Shown here: piece after piece, positions 17,064 through 25,612 of the stretch | Layout of the letters: each line of letters begins with the position of its first letter | Numbering within the stretch: the first letter of the stretch is position 1 | NCBI RefSeq assembly: GCF_018987235.1 | Contig: NZ_CP072197.1 | Location: 930,001 to 994,000 of the forward strand | Direction: 5' to 3' | Source: Lactobacillus crispatus | GTDB lineage: Bacteria > Bacillota > Bacilli > Lactobacillales > Lactobacillaceae | DNA: 64,000 bases | The notes under the pieces: generated by a model | Seen by the model: the letters and a program-made list of their open reading frames with translations, nothing else | Database searches by the model: none | Told to the model about the DNA's origin: nothing | Position numbers and translations under genes: made by a program

Positions 17064-18643
17064 ATTTGAAAGCTTTTATTAAAACCAATCCAGTTCGTTT
17101 CTGGTTAACTGCAATTGGTTGGATTATTATTCCTGCTTTATCAATTACCAATACTTACGTTGTACAAGAAGAGACGAATATCCTTTTAAGTCGTAATTGG
17201 ACTAAGTTTATTTTAATCAATGTTCTTGCTTTTCTGATTATGTTAGTTGACTATGGTGTGAGTGCTTTAGTTGATTATCAGCAGCAGGCTCAGGTACAAG
17301 ACTTAAATGATCAAGTTAGAGATAAAATTGTTAAGCGATATTATTATGACGGGAAAAAGCATACTGTTGCACAGATGCAAAATCGTTTGACTAATGATTT
17401 ACAAATGCTTAACAATAACTACTTTATTAATGTCTTCTTATTGATTTATGGTGTGTCAACGATCGTTTTTGTTTTAATTTATCTTATTTTATTGAGTTGG
17501 CAATTATTGCTGGCTATTTGTTTGATGGTAGCTATTTCTTTTTTGCTGCCAAAGTTAACAGAAAAGCCGTTACAAAAAGCAACAGAATTAATTTCTGACA
17601 GCAATCAAAAATATTTAGATACATTAAATGATTGGTTATCTGGTCTGGATCAACTTCAACAATTTTTATCTGGAGCTAAACTATTTTCCGTAATAGAAAA
17701 AACATCAAAAAAATTAGAAGATGCTAATGTTAAGCAAACGGCTTATATTAAACTGCTTAATGCTGTAAATGGAATTGTTTCCGCGGCTTTTGGTTTAGCA
17801 TTGTTTGTGCTTGCTGGTTGGTTGGTTAAAAATCATCAAATTCCAATTGGTGCCTTATTGGTAGTCGGTAATTTTCGGTATTACTTAAATGGAGGAATTG
17901 ATACACTTACTAACGGGTTAGGAGCAATGAAAGGTAGTAAAGAATTACTTGCCGAAGTTGATAAATCTGCTAGTGATATTCCGATGCAAGCTGAAAAAGA
18001 TGTAGTTATGCCTAATGTAATTAAAACAAAAGATCTAGTTTTAAAGTTCCCTAATGGAGAAAAATTGACTTATCCTGATCTGGAGATTAAGCAAGGCGAA
18101 AAGATTTTATTAACTGGCGATTCTGGTGCAGGTAAGTCTACTTTGTTTAAACTAATTTTAGGTGAACTTAAGCCTAGTGCAGGTAAAGTTGTTTATGAGG
18201 ATAAGGCTGGTAAGAAAATTAATCCTGATTTGAGTAAGATAGGTTATTTACCGCAAGATCCAGTAGTTTTTCCAGCATCGATTGAAGAAAATATTACGAT
18301 GTTTAATGAAAAACTGAATGGAAAAGTTAAACAAGTAATAAATGAAGTGAACTTTGCTGATGATATCGCTAAGTTTACTGAAGGACTAGATGAAAAGATT
18401 AATCTTGATAAGCTAAATATTTCCGGAGGTCAAAGACAAAAAATTGTATTGGCTAGAGCAAAAGTTCACAATAGTGATATTATCTTGATTGATGAGGGAA
18501 CTAGTGCAATTGATCAGAAAGCTACAATGTTGATTTTGAAGAATTTATTGAAAAGCAAAACGACGATTGTTTTTATTGCCCATAACTTTAATGAAGGAAT
18601 GCATCAGTTGTTTGATCGAGAGATTCATTTAGTAAAAGAATAG
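17060..18643 (+). CDS. ABC exporter half-transporter, second subunit
   Basis: 527 residues with the same permease-ATPase plan as its neighbour. Walker A is GDSGAGKST, signature ISGGQ, Walker B DIILIDE and switch His FIAHNF. Both subunits keep the catalytic Glu and a normal signature, so neither ATP site looks degenerate, unlike many heterodimeric exporters with one inactive site. The two proteins are clearly paralogous (shared PVVFPA and ENITMFNE segments), pointing to an old duplication. The terminator right after the stop closes the two-gene operon. Confidence 0.88.
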   Translation: MNLKAFIKTNPVRFWLTAIGWIIIPALSITNTYVVQEETNILLSRNWTKFILINVLAFLIMLVDYGVSALVDYQQQAQVQDLNDQVRDKIVKRYYYDGKKHTVAQMQNRLTNDLQMLNNNYFINVFLLIYGVSTIVFVLIYLILLSWQLLLAICLMVAISFLLPKLTEKPLQKATELISDSNQKYLDTLNDWLSGLDQLQQFLSGAKLFSVIEKTSKKLEDANVKQTAYIKLLNAVNGIVSAAFGLALFVLAGWLVKNHQIPIGALLVVGNFRYYLNGGIDTLTNGLGAMKGSKELLAEVDKSASDIPMQAEKDVVMPNVIKTKDLVLKFPNGEKLTYPDLEIKQGEKILLTGDSGAGKSTLFKLILGELKPSAGKVVYEDKAGKKINPDLSKIGYLPQDPVVFPASIEENITMFNEKLNGKVKQVINEVNFADDIAKFTEGLDEKINLDKLNISGGQRQKIVLARAKVHNSDIILIDEGTSAIDQKATMLILKNLLKSKTTIVFIAHNFNEGMHQLFDREIHLVKE

Positions 18644-18649
18644 TTGAAG

Positions 18650-18683
18650 AAAGACACTGCATTTTTAGGGTTGCAGTGTCTTT
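18650..18683 (+). terminator. Rho-independent terminator
   Basis: AAAGACACTGCA and TGCAGTGTCTTT pair perfectly around TTTTTAGGGT. Confidence 0.88.
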
Positions 18684-18686
18684 ACT

Positions 18687-19406
18687 TTAGTTTGGAAAGA
18701 TATAGGTATTGAAACTGTTATTCTTATTTATTTTAAAATAGCTTAATAATTGATAAGCCATCCAGTCAGTATCGTCTGCTTCAAAAAATATTGAAGGATA
18801 ATTTTGAAACATTTTAACTAGAATAGTTTCAATAAAATTATTAGAACTAAACCTATCCCAAGAACAGATGTATGCAATCTCGTTGTTTTCAGTGAATACA
18901 AGATTATCTATTTCTCCGAGTTCATTAGTACTATAATATCCAGTTTTTGTTGGAACTTCTTGGATAAACGTGTCAATATTAGCAGTTAATGGTGACACAG
19001 ATTGATGAACTTGTTTGTAATATTTATAAAGTAATTGGCAACATGTTCTGTAATCGGGACTTTCTGTATTGAAAAAATGAAGAGATAATTTGTTATTGAT
19101 CTCAATTTTTAAATCTTTTTTGTTAACGGTAAGCGTATAACAGTGTCGTTTGCAGATAAAACCATTTCTTAATAAAAAATCTACGATTGGATTTTCATTT
19201 GAATCAATCATGACTTGCAATGCTTGGTGCTCTGCTTGAACTATTTTTGAAAATGGAATATTTACAGAGTAATCACTTAGATTGAATTTTAGATAAATAT
19301 ATTTGTTATGAAAAAGATTGTGATAAGTAGAAATAGTGCCTAGATGCTTATCGTTATCAGTTACTTTGTAGATTTTAGGAGATATTTTTTCAATTTTTGT
19401 AGTCAT
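18687..19406 (-). CDS. GNAT-like acetyltransferase
   Basis: 239 residues. Two halves are visible. The N-terminal half ends in MIDSNENPIVDFLLRNGFIC, resembling the end of a GNAT domain (position at the final helix and GF). The C-terminal half contains NELGEIDNLVFTENNEIAYI and ends in a fast-diverging segment. No clear acetyl-CoA R/Q-x-x-G-x-G/A loop is seen, so activity is uncertain. Its ATG lies inside the last codons of the upstream rpiB-like gene (17-bp overlap), which makes the pair an operon. The substrate is unknown. Confidence 0.5.
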   Translation of the reverse strand: MTTKIEKISPKIYKVTDNDKHLGTISTYHNLFHNKYIYLKFNLSDYSVNIPFSKIVQAEHQALQVMIDSNENPIVDFLLRNGFICKRHCYTLTVNKKDLKIEINNKLSLHFFNTESPDYRTCCQLLYKYYKQVHQSVSPLTANIDTFIQEVPTKTGYYSTNELGEIDNLVFTENNEIAYICSWDRFSSNNFIETILVKMFQNYPSIFFEADDTDWMAYQLLSYFKINKNNSFNTYIFPN

Positions 19407-20034
19407 TTTTTATCCTTTTGATAATTGAAATTAATTTTTGATCGGTTCCGTTTTTAATTATGAAGTTATAAATCGGTTCATAATTGAGCACAGGGAAAAT
19501 AAGATCAGGATCAATTTTAGGTATAATGTCAATCATTGATTTCTTACTAATTACGTTGAGATTTTTAACTTCTTGAGCATTTCTTATCTTTCTTTTTGCT
19601 TGTGAAGGAGGATAACCTTGTCCCCAAGGCTGTTCAAAAAGATTTTTTATAGTCTGCTCAAAATTGATTTCACCACTCCAACCCCAATTAAGTCCTAGTG
19701 GAAAGGAGACAACACTGCCGTTATTGATATGACCAAAAAGAAAAGCATCTTGTGGAGTGGGGATATAACCACATTGAATATTAGGAAAAGTATTTCATGC
19801 AAGCATCATTCCTTGTCCAGAAGTACATCCTGTCACAATGAAGTCAGTCGCCTTGCTATTAATTAATAATGCAACAGCTAGGGAAACTTGCACGTAAGAT
19901 AGACTAGCCGAACTATCTTGATAAATACCAAAATTGAATACTTGATCATTGGATCCTACAGATTCTTTGATATACTTCTCTAATATGAAATTTTTACTTT
20001 TTTGCGATGTAGCTTGAATAATACCTATTTTCAC
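19390..20034 (-). pseudogene. RpiB/LacAB-family sugar-phosphate isomerase with in-frame TGA
   Basis: The gene reads MKIGIIQATSQKSKNFILEK and continues to the family motif TGCTSGQGMMLA. There a TGA at 19796-19798 stands where the family has Cys (GMMLACNxFP). After the TGA the same frame stays open for about 134 codons (NTFPNIQCGYIPTPQDAFLF and on) to 19390, with family-like sequence. Members interconvert ribulose/ribose-5-P or galactose/tagatose-6-P. With the stop the product is only 79 residues and lacks most of the fold. One base change (TGC to TGA) explains the lesion, so it is recent or a sequence error. Confidence 0.8.
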
Positions 20035-20109
20035 AAATTTTACCTCAAAGGTTTATTTTGAAAAAGCTTTATAATATTGCGTAGGAAAATAAATAAGAAG
20101 GTGAGCACA

Positions 20110-20679
20110 ATGAAAGACAGAATTATTGTTGGAACTCCTGTTAAATTGAGTCATGTTTTAATCGGTATAATTGTGGTGATTTTTCTTTCACTGTTTTTAA
20201 CAGGATTTGGTTATCAACCTTGGTGGCTATTTCTTATTGTACTAATTTTAGGCGTATTTGTCACTTTACCGACTTGTTTCAGTTCATATTGGCAAATTGA
20301 TAGTAAGAATATCACATCTATCACTTATGATAGCAATGATGCACTAAAATTGCTACAGTTACTTGGTTTGCGTAAAAAAGATAAGCAAATCATTAATTTG
20401 TCAGAGATAAAAAATGCTTCTGTTGTTTATCGTAAAAATTTGCGTCTCAGTCCCGTTGATTTTAATCCCGACTATCTAGATTTAATCTTAGATCTAAATA
20501 AAGGAACAAAAGTTACCTTATCACTTGGAAGTATTGATTATCAGAAATTAGATTCTATTCTAACTTTATTGGAGGATAAGGATATTGCAGTACATGATAA
20601 GCAGGGAGTTCAGCAATTATTGAAGGAAAATAAAAATTTGTTTAATCATTTTCACAGGAAAGAATGGACATCACTTTAG
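20110..20679 (+). CDS. Two-helix membrane protein of unknown function
   Basis: 189 residues from ATG 20110, preceded by AAGAAGGTGAG; the in-frame ATG at 20077 has no site. Two close hydrophobic segments (about residues 12-55: LIGIIVVIFLSLFLTGFG and WWLFLIVLILGVFVTLP) precede a cytoplasmic C-terminal domain resembling a PH-like bacterial module (WQIDSKNITSITYDSND then NLSEIKNASVVYRKN). It is divergent from the rpiB-like gene. GTG of the next gene follows the stop directly. No function assigned. Confidence 0.65.
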   Translation: MKDRIIVGTPVKLSHVLIGIIVVIFLSLFLTGFGYQPWWLFLIVLILGVFVTLPTCFSSYWQIDSKNITSITYDSNDALKLLQLLGLRKKDKQIINLSEIKNASVVYRKNLRLSPVDFNPDYLDLILDLNKGTKVTLSLGSIDYQKLDSILTLLEDKDIAVHDKQGVQQLLKENKNLFNHFHRKEWTSL

Positions 20680-21051
20680 GTGAGTAAAAAACAGATAATT
20701 AGAGACTATTTCCAGGCATGGCTTAAACCAAATATTGAAGTTATTAAATCTATCTTTGATAAAAATGCTACATATAGTGAGTGCTATGGACCTATTTATA
20801 GAAATAAAAAGGAGATAATATCTTGGTTTGAAAAATGGAACAAGCAGGGAAAAGTAATTGCTTGGCCAATAGAAAAGATATTAATTAATGAAAATACATG
20901 TATTGTTGAATGGCATTTTAAATGTAATTACCAGAAAAAAATTAGTGAATTTGACGGCGTATCAATTATAGATTTTAATGATCAAAATAAAATAATTTCA
21001 GTAAAAGAATATCAATCTAAATCTCAACATTATTATCCATATAGCAAATAA
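20680..21051 (+). CDS. SnoaL/NTF2-like protein
   Basis: 123 residues starting at a GTG immediately after the stop of the upstream gene, so translation probably re-initiates. The layout is that of SnoaL-like folds: an N-terminal helix with KKQIIRDYFQAW, FDKNATYSECYGP, then WFEKWNKQGKV and the strand pair CIVEWHFKCNY/FDGVSIIDF, ending in VKEYQSKSQHYYPY. Such small cone-shaped proteins act as isomerases, hydrolases or binding proteins; no substrate can be named. It is intact. Confidence 0.7.
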   Translation: MSKKQIIRDYFQAWLKPNIEVIKSIFDKNATYSECYGPIYRNKKEIISWFEKWNKQGKVIAWPIEKILINENTCIVEWHFKCNYQKKISEFDGVSIIDFNDQNKIISVKEYQSKSQHYYPYSK

Positions 21052-21098
21052 GACTTCAAGTCATGATAGGTTAGAAGCCTTATTTTGAATGATACAAT

Positions 21099-21398
21099 CT
21101 AATTTCTATGGAAGAGATTACCAAACCAACTATGGTTCTTTTTAGCCTCTTCTTTTCGTCGTTGTTCACGATCTTCTAACATTGCCTTAGCCAGCATATC
21201 AACTGTTTGAGTTAATTGTGCTTGATTGTCTCGTTGTTGCTTATCTCTAAATGAACTACTATTTTGATACTTATTCATTAACGTATCATCATCAAGCCAT
21301 TTATCAAAGTTTTCCACGTCAAGGATAAAGCCAGTACTAGTTTGTTGTGATGCAATGTGATATTTTCTAGGCAAATATTTAAAGTAGCGATCAAGCAT
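21099..21398 (-). CDS. Small charged partner of the PLD-NTPase gene
   Basis: 99 residues. The start overlaps the end of the upstream 672-residue gene by eight bases, indicating translational coupling. The first half (MLDRYFKYLPRKYHIASQQT) looks folded. The second half is a long charged, Gln/Glu/Arg-rich helix (LTQTVDMLAKAMLEDREQRR), likely coiled coil, ending in WFGNLFHRN. No family is recognised. The tight coupling suggests that it works with the nuclease/NTPase, for instance as an adaptor. Confidence 0.6.
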   Translation of the reverse strand: MLDRYFKYLPRKYHIASQQTSTGFILDVENFDKWLDDDTLMNKYQNSSSFRDKQQRDNQAQLTQTVDMLAKAMLEDREQRRKEEAKKNHSWFGNLFHRN

Positions 21399-23409
21399 AG
21401 TAGAGCCACTTCGCCGTTTGATCGGAGATTTTATTGAAAAGCTCTTTATTGATTTGAGCTTTTAGCCGGTCATCTTGTTTAATAAATAAGATATCGCTAC
21501 CAATTTTTGCTTGATTGATTAACATTCCCCAGTCATTTCGACCAACGAATAGGGAATAATCGTAATTTTCTTCAAAATACTTGCTGACTTGGTTATACAT
21601 ATCAAATTTATCAAGTGCAGTTTTTAAAACATGCTTGATTGGATATAAGAAGTCTCTTTCAATCTTCTGCGCGTCTTCAACACTAACGTTAGTAAAGAAT
21701 TTTGCTAATTCAACTTGACAATATTTAAAAAGATCATCATTTGCACGGCTAAATAAGCTAGTTAATGCTGCATTACGTTGATCACTTTCACCTGAAAAAG
21801 TAGATTCAAAGCTTAAGTACCATAAACGACGCATAATTTCAGGCTTTAGTGAAAATTGTGATTTAATAGAGCTTTCTTGTCTATTCATCGTGAAAATGAA
21901 TGCTGGTGAGGGATGAGTTAAATTACGGTTGTTAGTAACTTCCTTGATGAATCTTTCAAAGTAAGTACGCGTTGTAAGTTCAGGACTGACATCATCAATC
22001 ATTAATGGACTTACAGGACCATTTGTATATACATAGTCACTTAGCGTGTTGGTAATTGTCATATTGATATTACTCTTGCCAAAGGCATAATTCTTTGGAT
22101 CCATCATTCCACTATCTAAGAAATTATGAGCACCAATTAATTTAGCGGCTAGTCTTTTCCCTAGGGTGGACTTACCAGTTCGACCTTGTCCGATTAGTGC
22201 TGTAGCAATAGGCACGTCCTCTCTAGATACGTTGCTTCCAGATAATTCATATAAATTGCGGATTTTCCAAAGCCATGGTGATTCATACAGAAACAACATA
22301 AAGTCACAAGCTTGCCAGCCTTCACCAACTTCTTTGTAAGTATTATATTCATGAGTGATATCACAGAAAAGCTGAAGTGCATTTTTTAATTGCTCTTCAG
22401 TTAAATCAGAAGTAATAACTTCAGAAGGGATGTTATCACCAATTTTAGAGGCTTGGAATAATTGACCATTATTGTAAAACTGAACAGGAACAGGGAAGAG
22501 ATCTTCTTCTTTTTCAATTTGTGTTGTATCTGCTTTTGCCTTTTTGTCTTGACGAATAATGTGCTGAGTTAAGCTATATAAATCTTGCCCGATTGTATCT
22601 AGCTTACGTCTTTTATTGCCACCTTCACCAAATAAAGTAACTGTTTGTGAAGCAACAAGCTTTTCATTTTCAGATAATTTCTTTAATTCATCATCTTTGC
22701 TGTAATGGTCACGATACTTTTTGATCTCTTCAGCTGGAAGAATGATGATGTCTTTACCAGTTGAATTAGGACTATTTTTAATTTCTAGAGAAGAATCCTG
22801 CATCACATGAATGCGTAGCTCTTCTTTATCTTTGTCTTTTAAATAACCAGATAATTTTTTAGCATCAATGTATGTTGCAGCTTGATCAAGGTTATCCTGA
22901 AACATTTGTTGGTAGCAATTGAACAATGGATCAGAAGTATTGCCGTAGTCCCAAACTAATTGCTCCATATTTTTATTAACAGCCGCATCGGTAAGATTCA
23001 TTGAACCCGAAAAGACGGAGTACTTGCTTTGATTTCTCATTAAATAAAGCTTAGTGTGAATCAAATTCTGTTTGGTGAAGAAAAGTTGTAAACTACCATC
23101 TAAAATGCGTTTAGTGAAGGTACTATCTTGGTGCTCGTAACTATATTCAATCAAATCACGACGCTTATTTAAAATTTGGTCAATTCTTTTGCCAATTGAA
23201 TTTGATCCATTATCAGTTAGTCCAAGAATTAGTGTGATCTGGTCAAAACGTGGTAGAAGATTTTTCTCAATAAATTTAATGTTGGAAACAAAGGAAATAC
23301 CTTTAAACTCAGAGAATTTATTTGATTCTCTTTGAAAATCAACTAATTGCCAAAAATCGGCATTGGAAATTAATTTTTGATCAGTATGATTGAGTATTTC
23401 TAATCCCAT
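21391..23409 (-). CDS. Phospholipase D-like domain fused to a P-loop NTPase (candidate defence protein)
   Basis: 672 residues from the ATG at 23409, which has AAAGGA six bases upstream; an upstream in-frame extension to 23532 lacks a site. Residues about 35-160 form a PLD-type domain with one HxK...GSxN motif (His118, Lys120, then FSGSMNLT), as in PLD nucleases that dimerise to complete the site. Residues about 400-560 form a P-loop ATPase with Walker A GQGRTGKST and Walker B PLMIDD, close in style to SF3/viral primase-helicase ATPases (FTMNRQ sensor-like segment). PLD nuclease plus NTPase fusions occur in anti-phage modules, but no named system is recognised here. Confidence 0.65.
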   Translation of the reverse strand: MGLEILNHTDQKLISNADFWQLVDFQRESNKFSEFKGISFVSNIKFIEKNLLPRFDQITLILGLTDNGSNSIGKRIDQILNKRRDLIEYSYEHQDSTFTKRILDGSLQLFFTKQNLIHTKLYLMRNQSKYSVFSGSMNLTDAAVNKNMEQLVWDYGNTSDPLFNCYQQMFQDNLDQAATYIDAKKLSGYLKDKDKEELRIHVMQDSSLEIKNSPNSTGKDIIILPAEEIKKYRDHYSKDDELKKLSENEKLVASQTVTLFGEGGNKRRKLDTIGQDLYSLTQHIIRQDKKAKADTTQIEKEEDLFPVPVQFYNNGQLFQASKIGDNIPSEVITSDLTEEQLKNALQLFCDITHEYNTYKEVGEGWQACDFMLFLYESPWLWKIRNLYELSGSNVSREDVPIATALIGQGRTGKSTLGKRLAAKLIGAHNFLDSGMMDPKNYAFGKSNINMTITNTLSDYVYTNGPVSPLMIDDVSPELTTRTYFERFIKEVTNNRNLTHPSPAFIFTMNRQESSIKSQFSLKPEIMRRLWYLSFESTFSGESDQRNAALTSLFSRANDDLFKYCQVELAKFFTNVSVEDAQKIERDFLYPIKHVLKTALDKFDMYNQVSKYFEENYDYSLFVGRNDWGMLINQAKIGSDILFIKQDDRLKAQINKELFNKISDQTAKWLYYA

Positions 23410-23585
23410 ATGAAATCCTTTCGTGAGTATACAAATATTTGCTTTTAGTGTATCGTGAAAAATTGAATTAGAGCAAGGAAAAATTAAATTATCATTGAAT
23501 TTATAAATTGGATTAAGTAAAATTTGATTCAAATAACGGTAGTAAAAAAATATATAATATGTTATTGCTTGGGAGACAATTATGA

Positions 23586-24957
23586 GAGACTGTAAAATAG
23601 TTTGTGTAAGGATGAATGATTCCTTAAATTTATTTCTTTAAACATTAGAAAAAGGAGTTCCTTTCTCGTATGATTGGTTTGAACAAAAAAACACATACAG
23701 AAAGAAGAACTCCTTCATGAATGATTTTACCAAAGATTTTGCTCAAGCTCTATTCAATCCAGACAAAATAAATGATTTATTGCGCAAAGAGCTACAACAG
23801 GCTGTTAATAACTTGCTAGAAGCTGAGTTGACTGCCTTTCTAGGCTATGATCCCTATGCCAGAAATGGCTGGAATACTGGCAATTCTAGAAATGGTGCTT
23901 ATTTCCGCAAGGTTGATACCCAGTTTGGACCAATTGAAGTGCAAGTGCCTCGAGACCGCAACGGTCAGTTTCATCAGCACACGCTGCCTGACTACAAGCA
24001 GCACTCTGATGTTTTGGAAAGCACGATTATCAAGCTATACTCCAAAGGCGTAACTACCAGAGAAATCGCTGACTTGATTGAGAAAATGTATGGCAGTCAT
24101 TATAGTCCAGCTCAAGTATCAAATATTTCCAAGCAGATGCTCCCCAAGATTGAGGCTTATCACAAGCGCAAGCTAAGCGACAAGTTTTTCTGTGTCTATT
24201 TGGATGCGACATACCTTCCTTTGCGCCGAGAAACGTTTGAGCGTGAAGCAGTATATATTGCCATTGGCATTAAACCTAATGGACATAAGGAAGTCATTGA
24301 CTACTGCATTGCTCCTAGTGAGAACATTGAAGTTTGGACAGAGATGCTTCAAAACATGAAGTCCAGAGGCTTGAAGCAAGTTGAGCTTTTTCTTTCTGAT
24401 GGTGTTGTTGGCATGAAAACAGCCTTGGCCAGGACTTATCCTAAAGCTCATTTTCAACGCTGCCTGGTTCATGTCATGCGCAATATCTGCGCTAAAGTAC
24501 GCGTCGACGATCGTGAAAAGATCATGAACGAATTCAAGCAGATACATCAACAGACAAGCAAAAAAGAAGCTGCAGCTGTCTTGCACAAATTCTATGCCAA
24601 ATGGAATAAAGCTTATAGCCATGTCATCAAAGGTTTGAAGGAAATTGAGCCCGATCTGCTAGTCTTCTACAATTATCCCAAACAAATCAGAGCTTCAATT
24701 TATTCAACCAATATGATTGAATCCTTTAACAACGTCATCAAGCGTAAAGCTAAGCCTAAGGCAGAATTTCCAACTGAACAGTCGCTTGATGCATTTATTG
24801 GCATCCAGGCAATGAGCTACAATGACCGTTATTTCAATCGAATTCATAAAGGCTTTGGTCAGGTTCAGGACACCTTAGAATCCTACTTTGATTAAATAAA
24901 TAATTAAAAAATCAATTTACGAGAAAGATCTATTTACACAAAAGATTTGACAGTTTC
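23586..24957 (+). mobile_element. IS256-family insertion sequence
   Basis: 1372 bp. Imperfect inverted repeats (GAGACTGTAAAATAGTTTG at left; the right end read in reverse is GAAACTGTCAAATCTTTTG) are flanked by an 8-bp target duplication AATTATGA at 23578-23585 and 24958-24965. The duplication contains the ATG of the next gene. The right end carries an outward TTGACA. Confidence 0.93.
23717..24895 (+). CDS. IS256-family (mutator-type) transposase
   Basis: 392 residues, normal for IS256. Family blocks are clear: FLGYDPYARNGWNTGNSRNG near the start, then YLDATYLPL with the first catalytic Asp, FLSDGVVGMKTAL with the second, the HFQRCLVHVMRN block, and STNMIESFNNVIKRK with the Glu. The frame is complete and the element has fresh ends, so it may be active. 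Confidence 0.94.
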   Translation: MNDFTKDFAQALFNPDKINDLLRKELQQAVNNLLEAELTAFLGYDPYARNGWNTGNSRNGAYFRKVDTQFGPIEVQVPRDRNGQFHQHTLPDYKQHSDVLESTIIKLYSKGVTTREIADLIEKMYGSHYSPAQVSNISKQMLPKIEAYHKRKLSDKFFCVYLDATYLPLRRETFEREAVYIAIGIKPNGHKEVIDYCIAPSENIEVWTEMLQNMKSRGLKQVELFLSDGVVGMKTALARTYPKAHFQRCLVHVMRNICAKVRVDDREKIMNEFKQIHQQTSKKEAAAVLHKFYAKWNKAYSHVIKGLKEIEPDLLVFYNYPKQIRASIYSTNMIESFNNVIKRKAKPKAEFPTEQSLDAFIGIQAMSYNDRYFNRIHKGFGQVQDTLESYFD

Positions 24958-24961
24958 AATT

Positions 24962-25522
24962 ATGACAACAGTATATTTTGTAAGACATGCTCAACCTGAT
25001 TTATCAGTTCATGATGATTTAACACGTCCTTTGACAGAAAAGGGGTTGCAAGATAGAAAAAAAGTAACTGATTACTTTAGAGATAAACACATCGACCAAG
25101 CTTTTTCTAGTCCATTCAAGCGTGCAATTGATACAATTCAACCAGTTATAGACGAGAAGGAACTAACATTATCATCTATTTCTGACTTTAGAGAAAGAAA
25201 AATTGGTGATGAGTGGATTTCTAATTTTCATGAATATTGTAAAAGACAGTGGGAAGATTTTGATTATAAGCTAAAAAATGGCGAATCTTTAAAAGAGACG
25301 CAGAAGAGAAATGTTGCAGCTTTGAAGCTAGTTTTGTCCAAATATCAAGATCAAACTATGATTATTGGTGGACATGGTACAGCAATTGGATCAGTAATTA
25401 ATTACTATGATCCAAACTTTAAATATGAAGCCTTTGCTATGATCCAGCCAAAGAATCCATTTATTGTGAAAATGAACTTTGATGGAGAAAAATATTTGGA
25501 GTATAAAGTAGTTACTTTTTAG
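24962..25522 (+). CDS. Histidine phosphatase family protein, separated from its ribosome site
   Basis: 186 residues from ATG 24962. The phosphoglycerate-mutase-like motif is VYFVRHAQPD (His acceptor), and the second catalytic His lies in IIGGHGTAIG; Glu in FRERKIGDEW. Such proteins remove phosphate from sugars, nucleotides or proteins. The IS256 sits with its duplication across the start codon: the likely native ribosome site GGGAGA (near 23572) is now 1.4 kb away, and nothing similar precedes 24962. The coding frame is intact, but translation should be weak. A bidirectional terminator follows. Confidence 0.82.
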   Translation: MTTVYFVRHAQPDLSVHDDLTRPLTEKGLQDRKKVTDYFRDKHIDQAFSSPFKRAIDTIQPVIDEKELTLSSISDFRERKIGDEWISNFHEYCKRQWEDFDYKLKNGESLKETQKRNVAALKLVLSKYQDQTMIIGGHGTAIGSVINYYDPNFKYEAFAMIQPKNPFIVKMNFDGEKYLEYKVVTF

Positions 25523-25544
25523 TAAAAAGATAATCTCATAAAGT

Positions 25545-25591
25545 AAAAATGGTAAATCAAGGTACTAATAACCAGATTTACCATTTTTTTA
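25545..25591. terminator. Bidirectional rho-independent terminator
   Basis: AAAAATGGTAAATC and GATTTACCATTTTT pair perfectly; T-runs exist on both strands, serving the phosphatase gene and the convergent lysC. Confidence 0.88.
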
Positions 25592-25612
25592 TTTGTTATA
25601 TTATAGCTTATG

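Noticed and set aside
19796..19798. In-frame TGA at a cysteine position read as selenocysteine
   Set aside because: No hairpin typical of a bacterial SECIS follows directly, and selenoprotein machinery is not known to be general in lactobacilli. A nonsense mutation is simpler.
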